The notes under the pieces: generated by a model
What the model saw: only the letters and a program-made list of their open reading frames with translations
Told to the model about the DNA's origin: nothing
Databases searched by the model: none
Position numbers and translations under genes: made by a program
Shown here: positions 17,853 through 26,672 of the stretch, one piece after another
Layout: the number at the start of each line of letters is the position of its first letter
How positions within the stretch are numbered: the first letter of the stretch is position 1
Source of the DNA: Moellerella sp963519845
Lineage (GTDB): Bacteria; Pseudomonadota; Gammaproteobacteria; Enterobacterales; Enterobacteriaceae
DNA: 64,000 bases
Assembly (NCBI GenBank): GCA_963519845.1
Contig: CAUQNX010000003.1
Location: forward strand, 1 to 64,000
Reading direction: 5' to 3'

Positions 17853-19685
17853 GTGCAAACCTTTAATGCCGATCTAGCGATTATCGGGGCCGGGGGCGCT
17901 GGTTTACGAGCAGCAATAGCTGCCGCGGAAGCAAATCCCAATATTAAGATTGCTCTGATCTCAAAAGTTTACCCTATGCGTAGCCATACCGTGGCCGCAG
18001 AGGGGGGATCAGCCGCAGTAACTCAAGCCCATGACTCCTTCGACTATCATTTTGATGATACTGTCTCTGGTGGTGACTGGTTATGTGAGCAGGATGTCGT
18101 CGAATATTTCGTCGAACACTGCCCAGAAGAGATGACTCAGTTAGAACATTGGGGATGTCCTTGGAGTCGTAAACCAGACGGTTCAGTTAACGTTCGTCGT
18201 TTTGGCGGAATGAAAATCGAGCGTACTTGGTTCGCAGCAGATAAAACCGGCTTCCACATGCTGCATACTCTGTTTCAAACCTCTCTTAAATATCCTCAAA
18301 TTCAGCGTTTTGATGAGCACTTTGTTCTGGATATTATCGTTGATGAAGGCCAAGTTCGTGGACTCGTCGCCCTCAATATGATGGAAGGAACAAAAGTTCA
18401 AATCCGCGCAAATGCCGTGATCATGGCAACTGGCGGTGCAGGACGTGTTTATCGTTATAATACCAACGGCGGTATCGTCACCGGTGATGGTATGGGTATT
18501 GCTTTCCGTCATGGTGTTCCACTGCGTGATATGGAATTTGTTCAATATCACCCAACGGGTCTACCTGGCTCAGGCATACTGATGACTGAAGGTTGTCGTG
18601 GTGAAGGCGGTATCTTGGTCAATAAAGATGGCTATCGCTATCTACAAGATTACGGCATGGGTCCTGAAACCCCACTGGGCAAACCTGAAAATAAATATAT
18701 GGAACTGGGTCCTCGCGATAAAGTTTCACAAGCATTCTGGCACGAATGGCGCGCTGGCCGTGCTATCAACACGCCTCGCGGTGATGTTGTTTATCTCGAT
18801 TTACGTCACTTGGGCGCAGAAAAACTTCACGAACGTCTGCCATTTATTTGCGAACTTGCAAAAGCCTATGTTGGCGTCGATCCTGTGACTGATCCAATCC
18901 CAGTACGACCAACTGCTCACTATACAATGGGCGGTATCGAAACTGACCAACGTTGTGAAACTCGTATTAAAGGTCTGTTTGCTATTGGTGAATGTTCATC
19001 TGTTGGTCTTCATGGTGCAAACCGTTTAGGTTCTAACTCTTTAGCTGAGCTAGTCGTATTTGGACGCTTAGCCGGTGAGCAAGCCGCTAAACATGCTGCT
19101 GAAGCAACACCTGCCAATACAAGTGCCATTGATGCCCGTACACGTGAAATCGAAGAAAATCTCCAGAACCTGATGAACCAAAAAGGGACTGAGAGCTGGT
19201 CTAAGATCCGTGATGAGCTAGGTATGTCGATGGAAGAAGGTTGTGGTATCTACCGTACACCTGAATTAATGCAAAAATCGATTGATAAGATTGCTGAGCT
19301 TAAAGAACGTTTTAAACGTGTTCAAATTACTGACCACAGTAGCGTATTTAACACAGATCTACTCTATACCATCGAACTTGGATTTGGTTTAGATGTCGCT
19401 GAATGTATGGCGCACTCTGCGTTTAACCGCAAAGAGTCACGTGGTGCACATCAACGTCTCGATGAAGGTTGTACCGAGCGTGATGATGTTAACTTCCTGA
19501 AACATACGCTGGCATTCCATAATTCTGAAGGTTCACCTCGCTTAGAATACAGTGATGTTAAAATCACTAAATCTATCCCTGCTAAACGTGTTTATGGTGA
19601 TGCAGGTAAAGCGCAAGATGCTCAGAATGCTCAGGACAAAGCTGATGCTCAGGATAAAGTAGAGAAGGAGCAGACTAATGGCTGA
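17853..19685 (+). CDS. frdA: Fumarate reductase flavoprotein subunit FrdA
   Basis: Catalytic subunit that reduces fumarate to succinate as terminal step of anaerobic respiration, on the cytoplasmic face of the membrane. It starts with GTG, as in E. coli. FAD is bound through GAGGAGLRAAIAAAEANP and covalently to His45 in RSHTVAAEGG. Substrate and active-site segments are HPTGLPGSGILMTEGCRGEGG and RPTAHYTMGG. At 610 aa it is slightly longer than E. coli FrdA because of an Ala/Gln/Asp/Lys-rich C-terminal tail. It overlaps frdB by 8 bp. Confidence 0.97.
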   Translation: MQTFNADLAIIGAGGAGLRAAIAAAEANPNIKIALISKVYPMRSHTVAAEGGSAAVTQAHDSFDYHFDDTVSGGDWLCEQDVVEYFVEHCPEEMTQLEHWGCPWSRKPDGSVNVRRFGGMKIERTWFAADKTGFHMLHTLFQTSLKYPQIQRFDEHFVLDIIVDEGQVRGLVALNMMEGTKVQIRANAVIMATGGAGRVYRYNTNGGIVTGDGMGIAFRHGVPLRDMEFVQYHPTGLPGSGILMTEGCRGEGGILVNKDGYRYLQDYGMGPETPLGKPENKYMELGPRDKVSQAFWHEWRAGRAINTPRGDVVYLDLRHLGAEKLHERLPFICELAKAYVGVDPVTDPIPVRPTAHYTMGGIETDQRCETRIKGLFAIGECSSVGLHGANRLGSNSLAELVVFGRLAGEQAAKHAAEATPANTSAIDARTREIEENLQNLMNQKGTESWSKIRDELGMSMEEGCGIYRTPELMQKSIDKIAELKERFKRVQITDHSSVFNTDLLYTIELGFGLDVAECMAHSAFNRKESRGAHQRLDEGCTERDDVNFLKHTLAFHNSEGSPRLEYSDVKITKSIPAKRVYGDAGKAQDAQNAQDKADAQDKVEKEQTNG

Positions 19686-20412
19686 AATGAAACACTTAAA
19701 AATGGAGATCATGCGCTATAACCCGGAAACGGACAGCGCTCCCCATTTGGTGACTTATGAAGTCCCTTACGATGCGCAGACTTCACTGCTTGATGCATTG
19801 GGTTATATCAAAGATAACTTAGCGCCAGACCTGTCATATCGCTGGTCTTGCCGTATGGCTATCTGTGGTTCTTGTGGGATGATGGTTAATAGCGTACCTA
19901 AATTAGCCTGTAAAATCTTCCTGCGTGATTACACCGAAGGCATGAAAATTGAAGCTTTAGGTAATTTCCCGATTGAACGCGATCTCGTTGTCGATATGAC
20001 CCGTTTTATCGAGAGTCTGGAAGCAATCAAACCTTATATCATAGGTAATGAGCGCAAACTGTCAGACGGCCCGAATGTTCAAACGCCAGCTCAAATGGCG
20101 AAGTATCATCAATTTTCTGGCTGTATCAACTGTGGTCTCTGCTATGCAGCCTGTCCTCAGTTCGGTTTAAACCCAGAGTTTATTGGACCTGCAGCGATAA
20201 CATTAGCTGAACGTTATAACCAAGATAACCGTGACCATGGTAAGAAAGAACGTATGCCATTGTTAAATGGTGATAACGGTGTTTGGAGTTGTACTTTCGT
20301 TGGCTACTGTTCTGAAGTTTGCCCGAAACATGTCGACCCAGCCGCTGCAATTCAGCAAGGTAAAGCCGCAAGTGCGGAAGACTTTATTATTGCCAGATTG
20401 AAGCCTCGATAA
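19678..20412 (+). CDS. frdB: Fumarate reductase iron-sulfur subunit FrdB
   Basis: Carries [2Fe-2S], [4Fe-4S] and [3Fe-4S] clusters that wire menaquinol oxidation in FrdCD to FAD in FrdA. The 244-residue length equals E. coli FrdB. Cluster ligands are visible in SCRMAICGSCGMM, CINCGLCYAACPQ and CTFVGYCSEVCP. Second gene of frdABCD. Confidence 0.97.
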   Translation: MAEMKHLKMEIMRYNPETDSAPHLVTYEVPYDAQTSLLDALGYIKDNLAPDLSYRWSCRMAICGSCGMMVNSVPKLACKIFLRDYTEGMKIEALGNFPIERDLVVDMTRFIESLEAIKPYIIGNERKLSDGPNVQTPAQMAKYHQFSGCINCGLCYAACPQFGLNPEFIGPAAITLAERYNQDNRDHGKKERMPLLNGDNGVWSCTFVGYCSEVCPKHVDPAAAIQQGKAASAEDFIIARLKPR

Positions 20413-20426
20413 GGAGGGGATAAGTA

Positions 20427-20819
20427 ATGACGACTAAACGTAAACCCTACGTCAGGGAAATGAAACCCGATTGGTGGCAGAAACTTGGCTTTTATCGCTT
20501 CTACATTTTGCGTGAAAGCACCGCCATCCTACAGGTCTGGTTCAGTATACTGGTCCTTTTCGGTATTTTCGCACTGAAATCGGGTCCAGAAGGCTGGGAA
20601 GGCTTTGTCGGTTTTTTACAGAATCCTGTCGTAGTGATTATCAATATTTTCACGCTAGCAGCAACATTACTGCATACCACAACTTGGTTTAAGTTAGCGC
20701 CAAAAGCGGTCAATATTATCGTCAAGAGTAAAAAAATGTCCGATGAGCCGATTATCAAAGGCTTCTGGGTATTAACGATAGTGGTTAGTATCATTATTTT
20801 AGCTGTAGCACTACTGTAA
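20427..20819 (+). CDS. frdC: Fumarate reductase membrane anchor FrdC
   Basis: One of two small membrane subunits that anchor FrdAB and bind menaquinol. 130 aa with three hydrophobic helices, beginning MTTKRKPYVREMKPDWWQK as in E. coli FrdC, with the conserved ESTAILQVWFSILVLFG segment. SD AAGGAGGGG is strong. It lies 14 bp after frdB. Confidence 0.96.
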   Translation: MTTKRKPYVREMKPDWWQKLGFYRFYILRESTAILQVWFSILVLFGIFALKSGPEGWEGFVGFLQNPVVVIINIFTLAATLLHTTTWFKLAPKAVNIIVKSKKMSDEPIIKGFWVLTIVVSIIILAVALL

Positions 20820-20835
20820 TCCGAGGGAGGATCAG

Positions 20836-21189
20836 ATGAATCTAACGCCTAAACGTTCCGATGAACCGATTTTTTGGGGATTATTTGGTGCTGGCGGTAT
20901 GTGGAGTGCAGTTATTGCACCCGCTGTTATTCTAATTATTGCATTTTTAATCCCATTTGGGATTTCACCAGAAGCACTAAGCTTCGATCGCATCCTTGGC
21001 TTTAGCCAAAGCTTTGTCGGCCGTATCTTCTTGTTACTGATGATTGTATTACCAATTTGGTGTGGAATGCACCGTATTCACCATACACTGCATGATTTCA
21101 AAGTGCATGTTCCTGCTTCTAAGTGGGTATTCTATGGTGCATCGGCAATTATCAGTATTCTTGCTGCAATTGGTGTGTTTACGCTGTAA
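20836..21189 (+). CDS. frdD: Fumarate reductase membrane anchor FrdD
   Basis: Second membrane anchor of fumarate reductase, 117 aa, three helices, with the conserved FWGLFGAGGMWSAVIAPA and GMHRIHHTLHDFKVH. Last gene of frdABCD; a strong terminator follows. In E. coli ampC and blc come next, but here gdx follows directly on the opposite strand. Confidence 0.96.
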   Translation: MNLTPKRSDEPIFWGLFGAGGMWSAVIAPAVILIIAFLIPFGISPEALSFDRILGFSQSFVGRIFLLLMIVLPIWCGMHRIHHTLHDFKVHVPASKWVFYGASAIISILAAIGVFTL

Positions 21190-21215
21190 TAAGCTAGAAA
21201 AAATAGTTAGAACAT

Positions 21216-21264
21216 AAAAGCCAGCCACAATATAAACAATTGTTTATCCTGTGGCTGGCTTTTT
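21216..21264. terminator. Terminator between convergent frdD and gdx
   Basis: A 14-bp perfect stem (AAAAGCCAGCCACA at 21216-21229 with its complement at 21250-21263) ending in a T run; usable on both strands. Confidence 0.92.
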
Positions 21265-21309
21265 AATAGGCTAACATTTGCTTCTTATTAGCAATAATAT
21301 TTTTCGCAA

Positions 21310-21624
21310 TTAACTGGCTATTTTCAACCCAATTAGTCCCGTTACTATCAGTCCTAAACTTAATATGCGAAATATATTCGCGGATTCACCCAAGAAAATA
21401 ATACCCACAATTGCCGTACCTACAGCACCAATTCCCGTCCAGATGGCATAAGCCGTACCTGCCGGTAAATCACGCATCGCGTAGGCAAGTAATCCCATAC
21501 TGACAATAATGGCAGCAATAGTGATAAGACTGGGGGTCAAACGCGTAAATCCATGGGTATATTTCAGGCCAACAGCCCAGACAACTTCAAGTAAACCCGC
21601 AATAAACAGAATAACCCAGGCCAT
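21310..21624 (-). CDS. gdx: Guanidinium exporter Gdx (SugE), SMR family
   Basis: A four-helix small multidrug resistance family protein that exports guanidinium in exchange for protons. The 104-residue product MAWVILFIAGLLEVVWAVGLKYTHGF has the conserved TM1 Glu in LLEVVWAVGLK and the Gdx pattern GTAYAIWTGIGAVG. The frame is open upstream to 21666, but that part is the riboswitch. The assignment as guanidinium rather than multidrug exporter is strengthened by the guanidine-II riboswitch in its leader. Confidence 0.96.
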   Translation of the reverse strand: MAWVILFIAGLLEVVWAVGLKYTHGFTRLTPSLITIAAIIVSMGLLAYAMRDLPAGTAYAIWTGIGAVGTAIVGIIFLGESANIFRILSLGLIVTGLIGLKIAS

Positions 21625-21644
21625 AAGCCTTCTCCCGTTAAACA

Positions 21645-21692
21645 TCTCGGGGTCGTCCCCTGTCAAAAGATAATTACTCAGGTCGTCCTAAA
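21645..21692 (-). promoter_or_regulatory. Guanidine-II (mini-ykkC) riboswitch upstream of gdx
   Basis: On the minus strand two short hairpins with identical ACGA loops stand in tandem. The first is AGG-ACGA-CCT (21680-21689) and the second GGGG-ACGA-CCCC (21649-21660), about 20 nt apart. This is the defining mini-ykkC architecture. The second hairpin ends just before GGGAGAAGG, the gdx ribosome binding site. Guanidinium would pair the loops and free the ribosome binding site. Confidence 0.93.
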
Positions 21693-21937
21693 TAATTTAG
21701 TTGAAGTGCTACCTTTTAGGCAGTAGAGCAAATTATCTCAATTTGCTCTTAGATAGCAAGGAAATATCAGTAGATTTATTTTTAATGAAAATAGATCACA
21801 TTAGATCTATTCATACCGCACTGATATTTTTAATAAAATAGCTTTTGCGTTAATTTTGTTCGCGCTATCGCCTTGCGAGTAGTAGAGTAAATTCAATTAG
21901 CAAAAAGGTCATATTTTTATTTAGTGGGAAAGGGATC

Positions 21938-22855
21938 ATGAATCTTAGAGATACGCTGCTTGCACTCTGTGTCGTTATTATTTGGGGCATCAATTTTGTT
22001 GTCATTAAAGTCGGTGTACACTCATTACCCCCCTTGTTGCTGGGTGCATTGCGCTTTCTATTTGTCGCCTTTCCTGCGGTATTCTTGATTAAACGCCCTA
22101 AAATCCCCTTTAAGATGCTACTTATCTATGGCCTCACTATGAGTTTTGGCCAATTCGCCTTGCTCTTTACTGCCATCAGTGTGGGTATGCCTGCGGGTAT
22201 CGCCTCAGTTGTTTTACAGTCACAGGTTTTCTTCACCTTAATTTTAGGCACCTTGATCCTGCGTGAACCTCTACAAAGCACTCACTTTATCGGGATGTCA
22301 GTCGCTATTATTGGGTTAGTGATCTTAGCCAAAGGTGCTGCATCGGGCAGCTTAGATGATATTCCTTTACTGGGCATGATGCTCACCCTAGTCGCGGGTG
22401 TCTCCTGGGCTTGTGGTAATATCACCAATCGCCTTATTATGCAAAATAGCCATAAAGAACCTATTAATATCATGTCGTTAATCAGCTGGAGCGCCCTTAT
22501 TCCCATTATACCTTTCTTTCTGAGCTCATGGATTTTTGAAGGTAAAGAGGCAATAACCCAAGGAATAATCTCCTTCGATTGGCAAATATTTGGCGCTATT
22601 ATTTATCTAGCTTATCTATCTACTTTTATTGGTTATGGTCTGTGGGGGGCACTGTTAGGACGCTATGAGACTTGGCGAGTTGCTCCTTTTGCCTTACTAG
22701 TTCCACTATTTGGCTTAAGTAGCAGCGCTCTCTTATTGGGTGAGAAGATTAATTTAACTCAATTTCTCGGTCTTGGATTTGTGATGATTGGACTTATTGT
22801 TACCTTGTTTGGTAAACGCATTATTCAAAAATTATTTAGATCATCTAGCCATTAA
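21938..22855 (+). CDS. eamA: EamA-type cysteine/O-acetylserine exporter
   Basis: A DMT-superfamily inner-membrane exporter with ten predicted helices (two EamA repeats). Sequence is close to E. coli EamA (YdeD): VIIWGINFVVIKVGVHSLPPLLLGALRF, FAQF-like GQFALLFTAISVGMPAGIASVVLQ, SWACGNITNRLIM and GRYETWRVAPFALLVPLFGL. E. coli EamA exports O-acetylserine and cysteine. It stands alone here, after 313 bp divergent from gdx that contain only the gdx riboswitch and AT-rich promoter DNA. eamA is not at this locus in E. coli. Confidence 0.85.
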   Translation: MNLRDTLLALCVVIIWGINFVVIKVGVHSLPPLLLGALRFLFVAFPAVFLIKRPKIPFKMLLIYGLTMSFGQFALLFTAISVGMPAGIASVVLQSQVFFTLILGTLILREPLQSTHFIGMSVAIIGLVILAKGAASGSLDDIPLLGMMLTLVAGVSWACGNITNRLIMQNSHKEPINIMSLISWSALIPIIPFFLSSWIFEGKEAITQGIISFDWQIFGAIIYLAYLSTFIGYGLWGALLGRYETWRVAPFALLVPLFGLSSSALLLGEKINLTQFLGLGFVMIGLIVTLFGKRIIQKLFRSSSH

Positions 22856-22896
22856 GAGATTCTTTAAATAATTAAAATTCCAGTTCAAAGATAAAT

Positions 22897-22919
22897 AAGC
22901 CTGTATCGCAAACAGGCTT
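22897..22919. terminator. Possible terminator between eamA and the vWA gene
   Basis: Stem AAGCCTGT (22897-22904) / ACAGGCTT (22912-22919). The T-rich side lies on the minus strand, fitting the leftward vWA gene, but the tract is interrupted. Confidence 0.5.
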
Positions 22920-22969
22920 GTCGAACTATCACAATATCGTTAGCCTTCACATTAAGAAACGACTATTTT

Positions 22970-23932
22970 TTACTTATGACAATTACAATCTGCATGATGC
23001 TTCTTGCTACGATCAAACTCCTCACCGCAGCAGGCATCTATGGCTTTATTTATGATTTCAGCCAGTGTATTGACTGTCGATATTATAATCGCTAGCTGAT
23101 CACAGACATTGCTACAGCTCGATTTATCATTATCCGGCCAAGTCGGAGGCGTAAGGCTATCACAGAGGATCTCTTGCAAGACTAATGAAAAATTGGCAAT
23201 TCCGGTGGTGTAGATATAGGAACGCCCGCCCGTTTGTTCTGCTAAACGGACATACTCCTTGGTGATACTATCTCTATCAGCAATCGTTGGAAAACGGTCA
23301 ATATTATTGGGATCATCATTTGGCGTCCCTTGATAAGTATAGACTTTAATATTAGCACCGCGCGCAACGGCAATAGCTTCATCATTCTTGGCTATCGCAG
23401 CACGCGTTAATACGCCTCCTCCCCCTTCCATTCCCTCATCACCTAGCACAAAAATGGCTCGACGGGCATTATCACGCCAGTCGAAATAGTTACTTACATC
23501 GATAACTGCACGACATAAATCCTCTTTATTTCCTGCGTGATCACGTCCATCTGCTTCTTTAAAGGGCTTTCTGGCTTGTAAATCTCCTTCGTTAGCACCG
23601 TGAGCGATAAGATATTCACTAACCGATTGATCGAATTTTGTTCCATCCCATATGCCCTGTATGCCAAGAAAGGTGGCTCTCAGCTGAGATGGGCAATTCG
23701 TTGATGCTTTTTCGATAGCCGTATCAATTTGTTGGCTCAGATCTTGCGATTCATCAGACATTGAGCCGCTAGTATCAATAATAACCACCAGATCTAAGGC
23801 GATTCGGCCACTACCAGAGACTATTTGTGAAGCGTTACTCATTCCCATCGAAGAGAAAGGACGCATCATTCCAGCTGCATTGGGGTCGTAAGGGTTCATT
23901 CTGTCATTATTATTTTCCATATTTTCATCCAT
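22970..23932 (-). CDS. von Willebrand factor type A domain protein, function unknown
   Basis: A 320-residue soluble protein with a vWA/MIDAS fold: a metal-ion site DTSGSMSDES, a second acidic/Thr segment, and FVLGDEGMEGGGG. No signal peptide is evident, so it is probably cytoplasmic. The C-terminus is unusual: paired cysteines in CCGEEFD and a His/Cys-rich tail HHADCNCHK that could bind metal. The ATG at 23932 has AAGGAG at proper spacing; the frame is open 11 codons further. It is a lone gene with no MoxR ATPase partner, which vWA proteins often have. Not at this position in E. coli. Confidence 0.7.
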   Translation of the reverse strand: MDENMENNNDRMNPYDPNAAGMMRPFSSMGMSNASQIVSGSGRIALDLVVIIDTSGSMSDESQDLSQQIDTAIEKASTNCPSQLRATFLGIQGIWDGTKFDQSVSEYLIAHGANEGDLQARKPFKEADGRDHAGNKEDLCRAVIDVSNYFDWRDNARRAIFVLGDEGMEGGGGVLTRAAIAKNDEAIAVARGANIKVYTYQGTPNDDPNNIDRFPTIADRDSITKEYVRLAEQTGGRSYIYTTGIANFSLVLQEILCDSLTPPTWPDNDKSSCSNVCDQLAIIISTVNTLAEIINKAIDACCGEEFDRSKKHHADCNCHK

Positions 23933-24359
23933 AATTAGGCTCCTTAAACTCTGATGAGTTCGCATATATTGAATAGATATAATTCAGTGATAATTTTGCA
24001 AATATAATTATTATCACCATCTCCCCATTCATAATAACGCCGTAATTAGGTAACGCCTTTTACCATTTTTTATTAATTGATAAATAAATTAACTATATGA
24101 ATAAAAACAATAATCCTGATATCTCTGTCTATTTCGTTGGGATACAATATTTCTTATTTTAGGTTTCTACTTTGTTCTTTTTTCATTGTTTTAAATAAAC
24201 TCTGGGTGAGGATAGTTCGATTAAGATAAAAAAATAACGGAATTATGATCTCCATCTAGATGCAGTAAAATTATCAAGACATCGGCTTCAATAACTGCCA
24301 TCATTGCGTAATACTTGCGCACAGCGAATAAGCCAATGCGTTTATTGACAGGAGTAGTT
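23933..24359. other. AT-rich gap between the vWA gene and yjiX-like gene
   Basis: About 430 bp with divergent promoters presumed. No coding frame, RNA or repeat recognised. In E. coli the ecnAB entericidin genes are near this place; I find no entericidin-like lipoprotein here. Confidence 0.5.
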
Positions 24360-24557
24360 ATGTTTGGAGCGTTGGGAAATGCAGCTCGCTATCTGGGGCA
24401 AGCGGCTAAAATGATGGTAGGTGTGCCTGATTATGATAATTATGTGGCGCACATCAAAGCCACTCATCCTGATCAAGTCCCCATGACCTATGAAGAGTTC
24501 TTTAAAGAGCGTCAAGATGCACGATATGGTTCAAGCGGCGGGCCAAAATGCTGCTGA
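24360..24557 (+). CDS. YbdD/YjiX family small protein
   Basis: A 65-residue protein starting MFGALGNAARYLGQAAKMM and ending with a Cys pair (GGPKCC), matching E. coli YjiX (KKYLGQAAKLM, PDYDNYVEHM, YEEFFRERQ). The family usually follows the pyruvate/peptide transporter genes btsT or cstA. Here no such transporter is adjacent. The ATG at 24360 with CAGGAG upstream is preferred to in-frame starts at 24315 and 24336. Function is unknown. Confidence 0.85.
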   Translation: MFGALGNAARYLGQAAKMMVGVPDYDNYVAHIKATHPDQVPMTYEEFFKERQDARYGSSGGPKCC

Positions 24558-24577
24558 TAGCGGCAAAATAATAAAAT

Positions 24578-24606
24578 AAAGCCGTGATTAACTTTATCAC
24601 GGCTTT
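24578..24606. terminator. Terminator between yjiX-like gene and efp
   Basis: Perfect 11-bp stem AAAGCCGTGAT (24578-24588) / ATCACGGCTTT (24596-24606) in the convergent gap. A-rich left and T at the right end. Confidence 0.8.
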
Positions 24607-24628
24607 ACACACTATATCGTTATCACGC

Positions 24629-25195
24629 TTATTTAACGCGAGAAACGTATTCACCTGAGCGAGTATCAACTTTGATTACTTCGCCAATCTGAACAAATAG
24701 TGGAACTTTAACTACAGCACCAGTACTTAGTGTCGCTGGTTTTCCGCCTGTACCCGCAGTATCACCTTTCAGGCCTGGATCTGTTTCGATGATTTCGAGT
24801 TCTACAAAGTTTGGTGGAGTCACAGCAATAGGACGGCCATCCCACAAAGTCAGAACGCATTCTGCTTGGTCGATCAACCATTTAGCATTGTCACCAACCG
24901 TTTTTTCGTCCGCAGCTAGCTGTTCGAAAGTTTCGTTATTCATGAAATGATAGAACTCACCGTCGTTGTACAGGTAAGTTAGGTTCATATCCATAACATC
25001 AGCACTTTCAAAAGAGTCTGTTGATTTAAACGTTTTTTCTAACGTTTTTTGAGCAATCAACTTACGGAGACGAACACGTGCAAATGCCTGACCTTTACCC
25101 GGTTTAACAAACTCACTATCAACAATTGCACAAGGCTCATTCTCGAACATGATTTTAAGACCTGAGCGGAATTCATTGGTACTATAAGTAGCCAT
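24629..25195 (-). CDS. efp: Elongation factor P
   Basis: EF-P relieves ribosome stalling at polyproline stretches. 188 aa, the standard length. The modified residue Lys34 is present in KPGKGQAF, the loop recognised by EpmA. C-terminal signature DPGLKGDTAGTGGKPATLSTG is intact. Divergent from epmB, 43 bp apart. Confidence 0.97.
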   Translation of the reverse strand: MATYSTNEFRSGLKIMFENEPCAIVDSEFVKPGKGQAFARVRLRKLIAQKTLEKTFKSTDSFESADVMDMNLTYLYNDGEFYHFMNNETFEQLAADEKTVGDNAKWLIDQAECVLTLWDGRPIAVTPPNFVELEIIETDPGLKGDTAGTGGKPATLSTGAVVKVPLFVQIGEVIKVDTRSGEYVSRVK

Positions 25196-25238
25196 GGAGA
25201 TCCTCTAAATTTATACACTAATAATGGCATAGCCAAAA

Positions 25239-26267
25239 ATGGTCGATATTGTAACTCAAAACACCCCTGTCAGAGAAGTCTGGCTACAACAACTTGCCGA
25301 AGCAGTCACTAACCCTGACGAATTACTGCAATTACTGGGACTTGAAAGCCATCAAGCGCTCACCGATGGCAATGGCGCACGTAAATTATTTCCCTTACGT
25401 GTCCCACGTCCATTTATCGCGCGAATGAAAAATGGTGATCCCCAAGACCCCCTATTACTACAGGTCTTGACTGCAAAAGAGGAATTTGAAGTACATTCCG
25501 GTTTTTCTATTGATCCCTTAGCGGAACAAGACAATGAAATTCCCGGTTTACTACATAAATACCACAACCGCGCACTTATGCTAGTGAAAGGCGGTTGTGC
25601 AGTAAACTGCCGCTACTGCTTTCGCCGGCACTTCCCCTATGAAGACAACAAAGGGAATAAAAATAATTGGCTGATAGCGCTGAATTATATAAAAAACCAC
25701 ACTGAACTCAATGAAATCATTTTCTCCGGTGGTGATCCCTTGATGGCTAAAGATCAAGAGTTAGACTGGATAATCACGCAACTAGAAGATATTCCTCATA
25801 TTCGCCGTTTGCGGATACACACTCGGCTGCCCGTGGTGATCCCAGAGAGAATAACAAATAGCTTATGCCAGCGCTTAAAACAATCATCACTACAAGTTAT
25901 TTTAGTGACGCACATCAATCATGCCAATGAGATTGATGAAAATTTAAGCCATGCCATGCAAAAATTGAAACAGGCTAATGTCACGCTGCTTAACCAGAGC
26001 GTCCTCTTACGCAATATCAATGATAATGCGGATACGCTAGCTCAACTCAGTAATAAGCTGTTTGACGCGGGGATATTGCCTTATTACCTACATGTATTGG
26101 ATAAGGTACAGGGCGCTGCACATTTTATGATCACCGATCAAGAAGCACAGTTAATTATGCATCAGCTACTGGCCAAAGTATCGGGTTATTTAGTACCTAA
26201 ATTAGCCAGAGAAGTTGCTGGTGAACCCAGTAAGACGCTATTAAATTTGAATCTGAAGCAGCAGTAA
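25239..26267 (+). CDS. epmB: EF-P (R)-beta-lysine-forming lysine 2,3-aminomutase EpmB
   Basis: A radical-SAM, PLP-dependent enzyme that converts (S)-alpha-lysine to (R)-beta-lysine for EF-P modification. 342 aa as in E. coli YjeK. The [4Fe-4S] motif CAVNCRYC (Cys120, Cys124, Cys127) is followed by FRRHFPY. Other family segments are FSGGDPLM, HTRLPVVIPERIT and DKVQGAAHF. Divergent from efp, as in E. coli. Confidence 0.96.
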   Translation: MVDIVTQNTPVREVWLQQLAEAVTNPDELLQLLGLESHQALTDGNGARKLFPLRVPRPFIARMKNGDPQDPLLLQVLTAKEEFEVHSGFSIDPLAEQDNEIPGLLHKYHNRALMLVKGGCAVNCRYCFRRHFPYEDNKGNKNNWLIALNYIKNHTELNEIIFSGGDPLMAKDQELDWIITQLEDIPHIRRLRIHTRLPVVIPERITNSLCQRLKQSSLQVILVTHINHANEIDENLSHAMQKLKQANVTLLNQSVLLRNINDNADTLAQLSNKLFDAGILPYYLHVLDKVQGAAHFMITDQEAQLIMHQLLAKVSGYLVPKLAREVAGEPSKTLLNLNLKQQ

Positions 26268-26281
26268 GTCTATTTAAATTA

Positions 26282-26315
26282 AAAAACCCGATAGTCATAA
26301 GATTATCGGGTTTTT
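26282..26315. terminator. Terminator between convergent epmB and yjeI
   Basis: Stem ACCCGATA / TATCGGGT with flanking A and T runs (26283-26293 against 26304-26314), fitting both strands. Confidence 0.88.
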
Positions 26316-26327
26316 AGTATTAAATCA

Positions 26328-26672
26328 TTATGGGCACTTATAAACGCTTCCCACCATTTTGCTATCCACAGGGACAAAGCTTGAGAGTAATGTTTCACTT
26401 GGGCTACTTGCGTCAAAAATAACGTTACCACCCATCTCAGCGGCTTTATTACGCAGGTTATTCGCTGCGCCGCGCAGTGCACTGGTATCATTATTAACGC
26501 CGCTTAACCAGTTGCTTTGTGTTCCAGTAACTTGACCTAATAGCTGACAGTCACTACCAGGTTGGCTCTCAACAAAACGCACCTGAGCACCTGCTCTCGT
26601 TAAATCATTTGTCGCTGAGCAACCCGCCAACAGCAGCAATGCAGCAGCACCAAGCAATACTTTAATTCGCAT
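26328..26672 (-). CDS. yjeI: YjeI family (DUF4156) lipoprotein
   Basis: A 114-residue lipoprotein. Lipobox LLLAGC places the acylated Cys at about residue 18. The mature part contains GSDCQLLGQVTGTQSN and GNVIFDAS, as in E. coli YjeI. Function is unknown. It lies between epmB and groEL as in E. coli. Confidence 0.87.
   Translation of the reverse strand: MRIKVLLGAAALLLLAGCSATNDLTRAGAQVRFVESQPGSDCQLLGQVTGTQSNWLSGVNNDTSALRGAANNLRNKAAEMGGNVIFDASSPSETLLSSFVPVDSKMVGSVYKCP

Noticed and set aside
18183..18551. A 122-codon frame on the minus strand within frdA
   Set aside because: Antisense shadow of a conserved gene, without its own start signals.
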